Shown here one piece after another: positions 11,901-18,100 of a DNA stretch of 64,000 nucleotides (within the stretch, counting starts at the first letter, position 1; every line of letters begins with the position of its first letter). The translations under genes and the position numbers were made by a program. Source of the DNA: Veillonella sp. (GTDB lineage: Bacteria; Bacillota; Negativicutes; Veillonellales; Veillonellaceae); NCBI RefSeq assembly GCF_041333735.1, contig NZ_JBGKFB010000001.1, forward strand, positions 675,001 through 739,000. Reading direction: 5' to 3'. The notes under the pieces were generated by a model. The model was given only the letters and a program-made list of their open reading frames with translations. It was not told the DNA's origin and did no database searches.

Positions 11901-13444
11901 CGACCATCTACAGTTTTTTCATCAACTGTAACATTTTTACCAGCTTTCACCATGCCTTTGTCATCAAAGCTTACAGTGATTTTGGAATCTTTTTGACCAT
12001 CATGAGCCGCTACAGTAGATACACGACCTTCGCCAATCACGTTTAATTTACCGCCATCAGCCAAGAAATCACTGGAACCAGTATTACCAGTCACAGCAAC
12101 ACCAACGTTTTTCAATTGAGCCACGTTAACAGCATCAGTGTCTGCAGTACCTGCAGCAAGACCAGTCAATTGACGAGTCAAAGTGCTACCATTACCGATA
12201 GATACAGCAGCTGTAGTAGCTGTTTGTACGTTGCCAGTCAAACGAGTATATTTACGTTCATGAGGATCAGATGGGTTATAACCTACAACACCTTTATCTG
12301 TTGTTGTAACAGAAGAAGAACCAAGAGCTACACCATTAGCAATATTAGCTTCAGCAGCATTACCTAAAGCTGTAGCAGCCTCAGCATTTGCTTTAGTTGT
12401 ACGACCTAATGCAACGCCATATTTGCCAGCTGCACGAGAGCCAGGACCTTCAGCGATAGCAGATTCACCAGTTGCTTGAGATTGCATACCGATAGCAATA
12501 GCGTTTACACCAGATGCAATAACTTTAGGGGAACCTTCGCCACTTTGACCAATTGCAATAGCATTATTGCCAGAAGCCTCTGCACGAGCACCGATTACAG
12601 TAGCACCAGATCCAGATGCTTTAGTTTCACGACCGATAGCGATTGCATCTAAATTAGTTGCTTCATTATCACGACCGATAGCAATTTGGGAGTTCTCATG
12701 ATTTCTACGTGTATCGTTACGGTCACCATTTGCAGAGTCAGTTAAGTTATTTTTACCAATGGAGATACCACCCATAGTTTTAGCTTCATTATATTGACCA
12801 ATAGTCACTGTATCAGCTACATGGGATGTATTCATAGCACCAACAGAAACAGAATTATCACCCAAAGCTGCATTGTAAGAACCTACTGCTGTAGAGTAGT
12901 TACCTGCTTGTTTAGGTGTTGTTGTTGTAGAGCCTTTTGTGTAGTTTTGGTTATTATAGTTACCAATAGCAACAGCAGATGTTGCATTAGCATTATTTTT
13001 ATTACCTAATGCTACAGTTGCAGCAGCACGCGCTTCGTTACCTGCACCAATCGCTGTAGCTGCACCACCATTAGCATAGTTTTCATTACCTACAGCTAAA
13101 CCAGAATTACCTAGAGCTTGGTTATTAGCACCCAAAGCTGTAGTACCATCTTCATTATCAGTTGTATTTTGGTAACCTACAACAATGGAGTTAACGCCAA
13201 CACTGTTATTTGGTTTAGCGTTAGCCGCGATATCGATACGGCTATTTTGTGTATTTACACTGCCATCTGGACTTCTGTACGCTTCAACAGGAGTACCCAA
13301 ATGAGCGCCTGCACCAACAAGTGCCAAGCCAGCCAATACACTAGCTAATACTTTTTTCTTGCCGTTATTGTTTTTCGCAGCTTCAGGTACTACTACGTAG
13401 CAGCCTTTAGATTTGCTATAAACGACTTTAAAAACCTTATTCAT
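2951..13444 (-). CDS. Giant trimeric autotransporter adhesin (YadA/Hag type, type Vc), 3497 aa
   Basis: The N-terminus (MNKVFKVVYSKSKGCYVVV, then a lysine patch and hydrophobic core) is the extended signal peptide (ESPR) of trimeric autotransporters. Residues about 60-430 are head repeats with AIAIG-like left-handed helix motifs, and DAVNVAQLK near residue 440 is the neck. The stalk to about 3340 repeats GIN-type (GGLTI.GGP), Trp-ring (WNVKS) and DAVN.KQLK neck modules. It carries three collagen-like Gly-X-Y segments at about residues 1955-2025, 2281-2341 and 2651-2718. The YadA anchor (four strands from QIMAGYGNYRG to GVTWKVG) ends at about residue 3419 and is followed by a 78-residue coiled coil with repeated KAQNAGL..EV..LK units. 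Most such proteins end at the barrel, so this tail is odd. The RBS AAAGGGG lies 12 nt before ATG. The frame is intact and the product should be an outer-membrane surface adhesin. Confidence 0.96.
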   Translation of the reverse strand: MNKVFKVVYSKSKGCYVVVPEAAKNNNGKKKVLASVLAGLALVGAGAHLGTPVEAYRSPDGSVNTQNSRIDIAANAKPNNSVGVNSIVVGYQNTTDNEDGTTALGANNQALGNSGLAVGNENYANGGAATAIGAGNEARAAATVALGNKNNANATSAVAIGNYNNQNYTKGSTTTTPKQAGNYSTAVGSYNAALGDNSVSVGAMNTSHVADTVTIGQYNEAKTMGGISIGKNNLTDSANGDRNDTRRNHENSQIAIGRDNEATNLDAIAIGRETKASGSGATVIGARAEASGNNAIAIGQSGEGSPKVIASGVNAIAIGMQSQATGESAIAEGPGSRAAGKYGVALGRTTKANAEAATALGNAAEANIANGVALGSSSVTTTDKGVVGYNPSDPHERKYTRLTGNVQTATTAAVSIGNGSTLTRQLTGLAAGTADTDAVNVAQLKNVGVAVTGNTGSSDFLADGGKLNVIGEGRVSTVAAHDGQKDSKITVSFDDKGMVKAGKNVTVDEKTVDGRTTYTINAADTAAKYDFLTNATANGGKLDGTATATKVESGQTVNYAAGKNLTVKQDIETSLGQQTYTYSLNKDLKEITSITNNGGPTMHFGGDNISITGGNLDLGDNNITNLKSGGDVINNAANIGDVIRISKANDLHVAPTAGTNNNVAEYTVDANKKVTLTYQDGNGKTVNGPKAVIDLSGLKTGDMSSFNVKSSATEGKVAQGSAGVQEIKDGKTVEMQAGKNMTIKQTNKDGNAQVEFALDKNVDLTPDGSLKIGDTNITDNGLTINGGPSITKTGINAGDLNITNVKAGVNDNDAVNVSQLKQVRADERHIKPGEYAVDNNGKVTMTYLDGNNKDVPNETAVITGIAKQDLSNINNGGKTVIKNLAKEAIDMENGKNTTASHRDVNGVKTFKVDVEGDLTDITSITNKDGDGKVVFGGNQTVNVAGDHNINLNAKVGDITGLTNVTLDAPDFAKKGRAATEEQLSIVNNGFNNTVGLTGNTGATELQKLNKQGGLSFGVVGANNGEYIKTTASGSNVVADLSDNAKNKLNSTVVVEGKNAAKVTSNVIQNADGSTKTVYTVDVNNVKPTAASTEKVQAKADVAGSSDKNIAKVSPKAGDQFGEAGATYEVNVSRNDVKDAAREAVTVNNANNSNNPITVTPVQDETNHNTTYQVTFDGDKAAKQIPLTYKANGTNEQKVTLDKGLNFTNGRNTTASVDAEGVVKYDVNKDLVDIHSISNTTNGPKMEFGPNSINVTGGPINMGDLNITNLKSGGDVNNNAANIGDVKRISKANDLHIAPTSSDRQGETTTSYAYDAASKSVTLKYNDGNGANQAGTVAKIDLSGLADQIKDGYSFSTDAKGNVVGNHAVTAVGNGKTVSYAAGDNLTVKQDIDAATGEHTYTYALSNNIDLTPNGSLKIGDTILNNGGLTITGGPSVTKTGINAGNLNITNVKAGVNDTDAVNVKQLKDARTVVTSNDNSVTVNKTENGNQVTYDLHVAPGAAQSVWNVKSTGNTTADSATTAKTITDGKTVEMAAGKNLTVKQSNTEDGAKVEFGLAGDLTNIKTIKNEGPATFTIGGNEFKFDGGNVNMGDNNITNLKSGGDVINNAANIGDVNRISKANDIHIKDKTYTVNADKTVTLEYVDGNDNAVSKTAKIDLSNLPTGDKAAVESVVKKSAAAGDTNIADITVADGKQTGDANAKYEVNVSRNAVKDAAREAVTVNNANNSNNPITVTPVQDEANHNTTYQVTFDGDKAAKQIPLTYKANGSNDQKVTLDKGLNFTNGSNTTASVAADGVVKYDLNNNVNLTPSGSLTIGDTVVNNGGLTISGGPSITKTGINAGDLNITNVKAGVNDTDAVNVKQLKDSRTVVTSNDNSVTINKTENGNQVTYDLHVAPGAAQSTWNVKSSGNTTADSETAAKTISDGKTVEMVAGKNLTVKQTSNNDGAKVEYALSDDIKVGNDGKDGKDGVDGKIGVNGKDGSAVVINGKDGSIGLNGKDGKDGLTIKGANGQDGVDGKNGTNGITRIVYEDKNNNTHEVATTDDGLKFTGNNTDVVNKNKLNSLVKVQGEGVDKTTSASFKSASGNINVKADGTDTLEVQLNKDLKNITSIKNDGPATFTIGGNEFKFDGGNVNMGDNNITNLKSGGDVIDNAANIGDVTRISKANDLHIAPTQSNRAGETTTSYSYDAADKSVTLKYNDGNGANQAGTIAKIDLSGLADQIKDGYSFSTDAKGNVVGNHAVTAVGNGKTVSYAAGDNLTITQNIDNATGEQTYTYALSNDIKVGKDGKDGVDGKIGVNGKDGSAVVINGKDGSIGLNGKDGKDGLTMKAKDGQPGVNGKDGITRIVYEDNSKNTHEVATLDDGMKYAGDDAQGADKSKVIAKKLNETMDVVGGADKSKLTDNNIGVNNVDGKLKVQLSKEVNLTPSGSLTIGDTKITDGGLVINNGPSITKGGINAGNLNITNVKAGVNDTDAVNVKQLKSAKTEVEAGDNVTVTSREGDNGQTIYKVSATGVNLGDAELNYTANGGAKQKVKLSEGLNFVDGNYTKASVDANGVVKYDVTLGKVKDGEDGKPGVDGDNGIATVKTVVDTINNSGWKGDVTGNTVGNHTATIVKPGTTVNFGAGKNLTVEQIVDKVTGNHTYNYALSDDIKVGNDGKDGKPGVDGKIGVNGKDGSAVVINGKDGSIGLNGKDGKDGLTIRGANGQDGVNGTNGTNGITRIVYEDSNNNKHEVATTDDGLKFTGNNESVVNKNKLNSTVKVKGEGVTEEQEKTFESAAGNIAVTADGHDTLNIRLNKNIKGIDSIQTKEIHLGTPDNYTTIKKDGDRIKYGDKTFANTDDIWTIQANGTDVPANGGKVNVKGVDGITVSKSANGEMTISGAGLGTMSSFNVKSSGNTTSDSETAAKKITDGKTVEFSGGKNLTVKQTSDENGAKVEYALSNNVNLTNEGSLTVGDTKITDGGLVINNGPSVTKDGINAGNKQITNVQDGVNDTDAVNVRQLKEAKTNLTDGQNTKVTGDGSKNNPYKVNVEGDLNKITSITNKEGDGKLEFKGDQVVNVAGDNTIKLDGKTGDITGLTNKTLDSADFATKGRAATEEQLKLVQQEAAKKSTEKVQAKADANNIAKVAPKAGDTFGAAGATYEVSVDKNDVKDAAREAVTVTGDNKAITVDVQPNATNHTTNYQVNFNGKEAAKQIPLTYKENGGNARTVMLSEGLDFSNGVNTTAHTDANGKVSFDVKGDLTNITSISNNSNGPKVSFGGDTVNITGGNLNMGGNKITNVQKGTNDTDAVNVKQLKDSRTTLTSDDHSVVLKKTESADGGLNYDLSVKGAVDPRVDQLNEEIGRVGAQGAALSALKPMQYDPLEPTQIMAGYGNYRGNSAIAVGVAHYKNESTMFHGGLSWAGGSSHMMANAGVTWKVGNRDAEAAVADRYRKGPISSAYAVQTEMAAMKAQNAGLKGEVSDLKYENEQIKAQNAGLQSEVEVLKAQMAAMMAKMGM
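5290..5490 (-). repeat. Collagen-like Gly-X-Y module 3 of adhesin 1
   Basis: The segment encodes repeated GKDG, GVDGKIGVNGKDG and GKDGSIGLNGKDG units and is followed by a TRIVYED..HEVATTDDG block. It is nearly identical in DNA and protein to the modules at 6420-6600 and 7370-7580, so it is a target for recombination within the gene. Confidence 0.8.
6420..6600 (-). repeat. Collagen-like Gly-X-Y module 2 of adhesin 1
   Basis: This has the same Gly-X-Y unit order as the modules at 5290-5490 and 7370-7580 (GVDGKIGVNGKDG, AVVINGKDG, SIGLNGKDG), with a shorter second half (GLTMKAKDGQPGVNGKDG). Confidence 0.8.
6662..7034 (-). repeat. Long internal direct repeat of adhesin 1, copy A
   Basis: About 370 bp encoding GDVIDNAANIGDVTRISKAN through GNGKTVSYAAGDNLT are nearly identical to about 9283-9652. 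The match is by eye and the limits are approximate. It shows stalk growth by duplication and a substrate for length variation. Confidence 0.7.
7370..7580 (-). repeat. Collagen-like Gly-X-Y module 1 of adhesin 1
   Basis: The segment encodes KVGNDGKDGKDGVDGKIG and further Gly-X-Y units, followed by GQDGVDGKNGTNG. It is closest to module 3 at 5290-5490, including the flanking EVATTDDGLKFTGNN block. Confidence 0.8.
9283..9652 (-). repeat. Long internal direct repeat of adhesin 1, copy B
   Basis: This is the second copy of the ~370-bp stalk segment described at 6662-7034. It differs mostly at third codon positions. Confidence 0.7.
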
Positions 13445-13942
13445 AGAAACTATGAACCCCTTTCTCTCTTATAAGAAAACACTAAATGCCTTATATACAC
13501 TTTTTGTTTCATGAATTGTTTATGACACACGTTCACATACTCTTCATTAAGATATTTATATAATACCAATTTATAAACTAAATGTAAATAGAATCTCTTA
13601 AAATTATTAAAGAAAATTTTAGAATTATAAATTTAATAAAATTGAGTTTATGCTACAAGGAATTATATACATACACTCTATAAATCAAGCTATTATAATA
13701 TAGTTATTATATACAATATAAAACATTTATATTTGAGACTACTCTATTTTTATCTAATCAGTTTATAATATGTTAACAATCTATAGAAACATCCATGCTA
13801 TCTTCATATTTATAAATATAAACTTTTTAAATCGAATTATATAGATAATGCAGTATTTATCGTATATATAATGTATTTTAAGAACAAGAATAGATAAACG
13901 CTTGCCTTTACTTTATTAAATTATTTTATATTTGTTTATAAA
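13445..13942 (-). promoter_or_regulatory. Upstream region of adhesin 1
   Basis: This is about 500 nt of very AT-rich DNA with no gene. Near the adhesin start, TATATAAGG lies about 50 nt before the RBS and is shared with adhesin 2. Further up, TACTCTTCATT (plus-strand reading, near 13539-13549) and AATAAAATTGAGTTTAT (near 13627-13643) also recur upstream of adhesin 2. The upstream region was therefore duplicated with the gene, and the retained blocks may be regulatory. No clear -35 was found. Confidence 0.45.
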
Positions 13943-13973
13943 AAGAGCCTCCTTATACAATAAGGAGGCTCTT
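13943..13973 (-). terminator. Second terminator-like hairpin behind partner 2
   Basis: AAGAGCCTCCTTA / TAAGGAGGCTCTT is a perfect 13-bp stem with a 5-nt loop, followed on the minus strand by TTTATAAAC. It lies about 55 nt beyond the terminator at 14026-14057, so it either backs that one up or ends an unrecognised short transcript. Confidence 0.7.
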
Positions 13974-14025
13974 AAATCTCATATAATAATACCGATAACT
14001 AAAGGATCAATATAAAAAGGATAAA

Positions 14026-14057
14026 AAATAACGCCATCCAAACGGATGGCGTTATTT
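14026..14057 (-). terminator. Terminator of the second adhesin cassette
   Basis: AAATAACGCCATCC / GGATGGCGTTATTT is a 14-bp stem with loop AAAC, followed by a T-run on the minus strand. The core ACGCCATCC..GGATGGCGT is shared with the terminator at 1794-1825. Confidence 0.85.
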
Positions 14058-14127
14058 GTATAAGGATTGTGTGCCCTAGTAGGGGTTCTAGGGTACATAA
14101 GGCCCTTACATGTCCTTTATAAGGGCC
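14058..14127 (-). ncRNA. Conserved structured 3' UTR element, copy 2
   Basis: The minus-strand RNA forms GGCCCTTA..TAAGGGCC (14101-14127) and CCCTA..TAGGG (about 14072-14092), then ACACAATCCTTAT. The layout and bases match 1826-1894. The first stem is longer here (8 bp against 6) and the loops differ, which suggests the fold matters, though two copies cannot prove it. Confidence 0.5.
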
Positions 14128-14226
14128 ATATATATTGTGTTATTATTATACAGATATTTTATCTGTATACGCATCTAGGAGTTCTTAGAAAACTTAATCT
14201 TAGAAATGTAGTTTACTATTAAATAA

Positions 14227-15021
14227 TTATTGAATCGCAGTACGCAAATCTACTTTTTTGTAAGTTTGAGCATTACCCAATGGTTTGTTAATCGCTTCGC
14301 GAAGATCTACAGTGTGTTCATCTTGAACAATAGGTTCTTCACTTGCTTTGTTTTTAACTGTTTGTTTAGCTGCGAACCAGATTGTTTCGTTCATGTAGTA
14401 ACGAAGTTCTTCATTAGAAACGTTTTCTTGGTCTTTAGCCATTACATCCAAAATAGCATCTTCCAATGCTTGAGCTTCGTCGTCAGTCATAGGACCGCCA
14501 ACTTCTTTTTGTTTTTGAACGATTTCGTTGATTTGATCTACCATGCCACGCAATACATTGTAACCATAGCTGTTAGTGAAGCCATCTTTTTCATTGTATT
14601 TAGGCATTTCGAAATATTCGTATTCGTTTTTGTTGCGGTTTTCACCATTCCAGTTCAAGAACACTTCTTGACCATGTACACGACCGATGGAATGTGTACG
14701 GAAATAGTCAGCATAGTTGTGTTTGTCATAGGAATGTAACCAGATTTTTTCAGCTTTAGTCATTTGCTCATGTTTGTCGTATTTCACTTTAGCTTTTGCG
14801 ATGTTGATTTCCGCATTTTGCCAAGCTTTCACATAGTCATGAACAGCAGACACTGTTTGTGGGCTAGCCACTGGAACTAATACTACATTGCTCAATTTAG
14901 GAGCAGATACAGGATTAGGTAAAATCAAATTATCATCATATGTTGGAGCTGATTGTGCACCTACAACGCCTGAAGAAATAACAAGGGCAGCTGCACAAGC
15001 AAGTAATGTAGATTTTTTCAT
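14227..15021 (-). CDS. Secreted adhesin-cassette partner protein, copy 2 (unknown function)
   Basis: This 264-aa paralog of the protein at 2022-2822 is roughly three-quarters identical by eye. It has a signal peptide (MKKSTLLACAAALVISSGVV, cut near GAQSA) and RBS AGAGGAAT before ATG. The same motifs are conserved: NLILPNP, HDYVKAWQNAE, YADYFRTHSIGRVHG, NWNGENRNKNEYEYFE, GGPMTDDEAQALEDAILD, and the terminal VDLREAI/VDLRTAI pair. It follows the second giant adhesin by 170 nt. Conservation is strongest in the central aromatic, Asn-rich part, which may be a binding surface. No known domain was recognised. Confidence 0.85.
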   Translation of the reverse strand: MKKSTLLACAAALVISSGVVGAQSAPTYDDNLILPNPVSAPKLSNVVLVPVASPQTVSAVHDYVKAWQNAEINIAKAKVKYDKHEQMTKAEKIWLHSYDKHNYADYFRTHSIGRVHGQEVFLNWNGENRNKNEYEYFEMPKYNEKDGFTNSYGYNVLRGMVDQINEIVQKQKEVGGPMTDDEAQALEDAILDVMAKDQENVSNEELRYYMNETIWFAAKQTVKNKASEEPIVQDEHTVDLREAINKPLGNAQTYKKVDLRTAIQ

Positions 15022-15190
15022 TCTATATTCCTCTTTTCTGTCGTTAGATTATGGTGAAAGTATCTTTCACATGTGTTACACAGTGTTTCTCTCTGAAAGC
15101 TAGGCTTTCACAAATAGAATGGAGAGGCAAGCGCTACACAAGGTAGCGCATACCATCCATAGTTTGCTTAGTTCTTACACGCTCAAATGA

Positions 15191-18100
15191 TTACATACCA
15201 AGTTTTGCCATCATTGCAGCAATTTGAGCTTTCATTTGTTCGTTTTCAGCTTTCAAATCAGATACTTCGCTCTTTAATCCAGCGTTTTGAGCTTTTACAG
15301 AAGCCATTTCTTGTTGCATTGCATAAGCGGAGCTGATAGGGCCTTTGCGGTAACGATCTGCTACAGCAGCTTCGCTATCACGGTTGCCAACTTTCCAAGT
15401 TACACCAGCGTTCGCCATCATGTGGCTAGAACCACCAGCCCAGGATACACCACCATGGATTAATGTAGATTCATTTTTGTAATGAGCTACGCCAAGAGCC
15501 AATGCGGAGTTACCACGGTAGTTACCGTAACCAGCCATGATTTGAGTTGGTTCCAATGGATCGTATTGGATAGGTTTCAACGCGGAGAGAGCAGCACCTT
15601 GAGCACCTACACGACCGATTTCTTCACCAAGCATATCTACACGAGGGTCAGCTGCAGGAGCACCTGGAGTACCTGTTACAGCTAAGTCATAAACTGGAGC
15701 ACCATTAGCATCTGTAGTTTGATTAATTACAACAGAGTGATTGTTAGATGTTACTTTAGTCAATTGACCTACGGTAGCAGCATCAGTTTTATCTTTACCA
15801 GGAGCAAGGTTAGTAATTTTATTACCACCCATGTTAAGATCGCCATTTGTTACATTGATGGAGTTACCACCGAATGTCATTTTAGGACCAGTAGTTGTAT
15901 TAGAGATGGAGTTAATACCAGTCAAGTTGCTATTCAAGGAGTAAACAACAGAGTTGTCTAAATCATTACCAGTATGTGCTTTACGTTCAACGATCAAGTT
16001 GTTACCAGCTACGAACTCTGTACCTTTTGTAACTTTCACAGGAGCTGTGGAACCAGCTACTTCACCAGTGCCTGTTTTATTAACCGCAACATTTACACGA
16101 GTAGAATCAAGTGTTGTAATACCAGTGATTTTTGCTTTCAATGGATTACCAGCTGCGTCTGTTACTTGTTTACCAGCGCCATCAACATACGTTAATTCAA
16201 CAGTACCTGTATTATCTACTGTGTATGTATCATCTTTGATACGAGTATCGCCAGCTTTAGCAATACGTTTAACATCACCGATGTTAGCACCGTTTGTATC
16301 CGTATTGCCACCAGATGCTACATTAGTAATTTGGTTACCACCATTGTTAAGACCATCTTTAGTTAAGGATACAGTCTTAGCTGGATCAGTTGGGTTATTG
16401 ATAGTCATGCCATTACCACCAACTGTAGTGTTACCATTTTTGAAACCGTCGTTGTTGATAGTAGTATCGCCAGTTTTTAAGGAACCATTAGTACCAAGAT
16501 CAACATCTTTATTCAATGCATAGTTAACAGTTGTATTGCCATTACCATCATTGGATTGAGTAACAACCAAGTTTTTACCAGCTTGCATATCTACAGTTTT
16601 GCCATTTTTGATGTTTTCTGTTGTATCACCAGCGTGTGTGCCATTTGCATCAGCAGATGTTTTCACATTGAAGCCATCCATAGAACCAAAGCCAGTTGCA
16701 CTGATTGTCATTTTGCCATTAGCTGCATCAGGAGTAATTGTGATATGATCACCAGCTACAAGATTTACCTTGCCAGATTTAGCAGGAACATCTACACCAT
16801 TAGCTTGGATAGTCCATAATTGATCTGTAGTAGCTACAGTCTTAGTATCGCCACCTTTTGTAGTGAATTCGATGTTATCACCATTGCTCTTAATAGTGTT
16901 ATCACCAAGTTGAATGCTGTTTAAACCTTTGAGGTTTTTGTTCAAGCGAATAGTTAATGTATCAGTACCATCAGCAGTAACTGCGATATTACCACCAGCA
17001 GATTGGAATGCAGCTTCATCGGCAGCAGATACATCTTCACCTTGTACTTTTACTAGAGAACCAAGTTTACGTTTGTTTTCTGTACCAGTGTTGTTACCAG
17101 TGAATCTCAAGCCATCATCCATCGTAGCAACTTCACGTACGATATTCTTACCATTAGCATCTTGAATTGGATTGCCACTAGCATCTTTCGGTACATAAAC
17201 AATACGTTCAGCTTTATCTGTATCGGAATTATGAGCTGGATCACGGTTTACAAGAACTTGTTCACCTTTAGCAGATGTAATAGAAATATCAGCACCATCA
17301 CGGCCGTTGATACCATCTTTACCATCTTGGCCTTTAGGACCAGTCATACCAATGGAGCCATCTTTACCGTTAAGAACTACGGAAGAACCATCTTTACCAG
17401 TTGCGCCAACAGAGCCATCTTTACCATTAGCTCCATCTTTACCCGCCACGATATTGTCGGCTAAGGAGAATTCTACAGTAGCATTACCATTAGTAGTATC
17501 ATTAGTTTGTTTCACTACTAAGTTTTTACCGGATTGGAACTCTACAGTTTTAGTGTCAGCGATATTTTGAACATTTGCATTGTGATTGTCGCCAACAGCA
17601 CCACCATCTGTAGTGTTAGCAGAGGATTTAACATTCCAAGAAGAAGCACCTGTACCACCAGTACTCAAGTTGGAGAGGTCGATAACTGCTTTAGTATCAG
17701 TTACTGCATTGCCATTACCATCATTGTATGTCAATGTAACAGTTTTACTAGCTGCATCATATTTATATACATTAGTACCCGCAGCATTAGCTGTACCACC
17801 TTTAGTTTCAGTAGAGCCAGCTGCCACAGTTGTAGGAGCAATATGACGTTCATTTGCTTTCAACGCATCAGCAGTAGATTTCAAATCAGATACGTTAACA
17901 GCTGCATTTGGAGTACCAGTAGTTGTATTAGCAGCAGCATCCAATTTTGCTAAGAAATCGCCACCAGTTTGATTTTTAATAGCAGAACCAACGTTATTAA
18001 CAATCATGTTGCCACCAGTTGTAGCACCAGTGCCATCTTCAAAGGATGCGATTACAGGACCAGTATATGCAGTACCATTTTCTTCTTTGAAAGTACCATC

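Noticed and set aside
3089..13348. Many long plus-strand open frames opposite adhesin 1 (up to 287 codons)
   Set aside because: They lie antisense to a clear coding gene whose repetitive codon use avoids stops in the other frames. Their translations are low-complexity (Phe, Ser, Val, Cys) with no start sites or domains.
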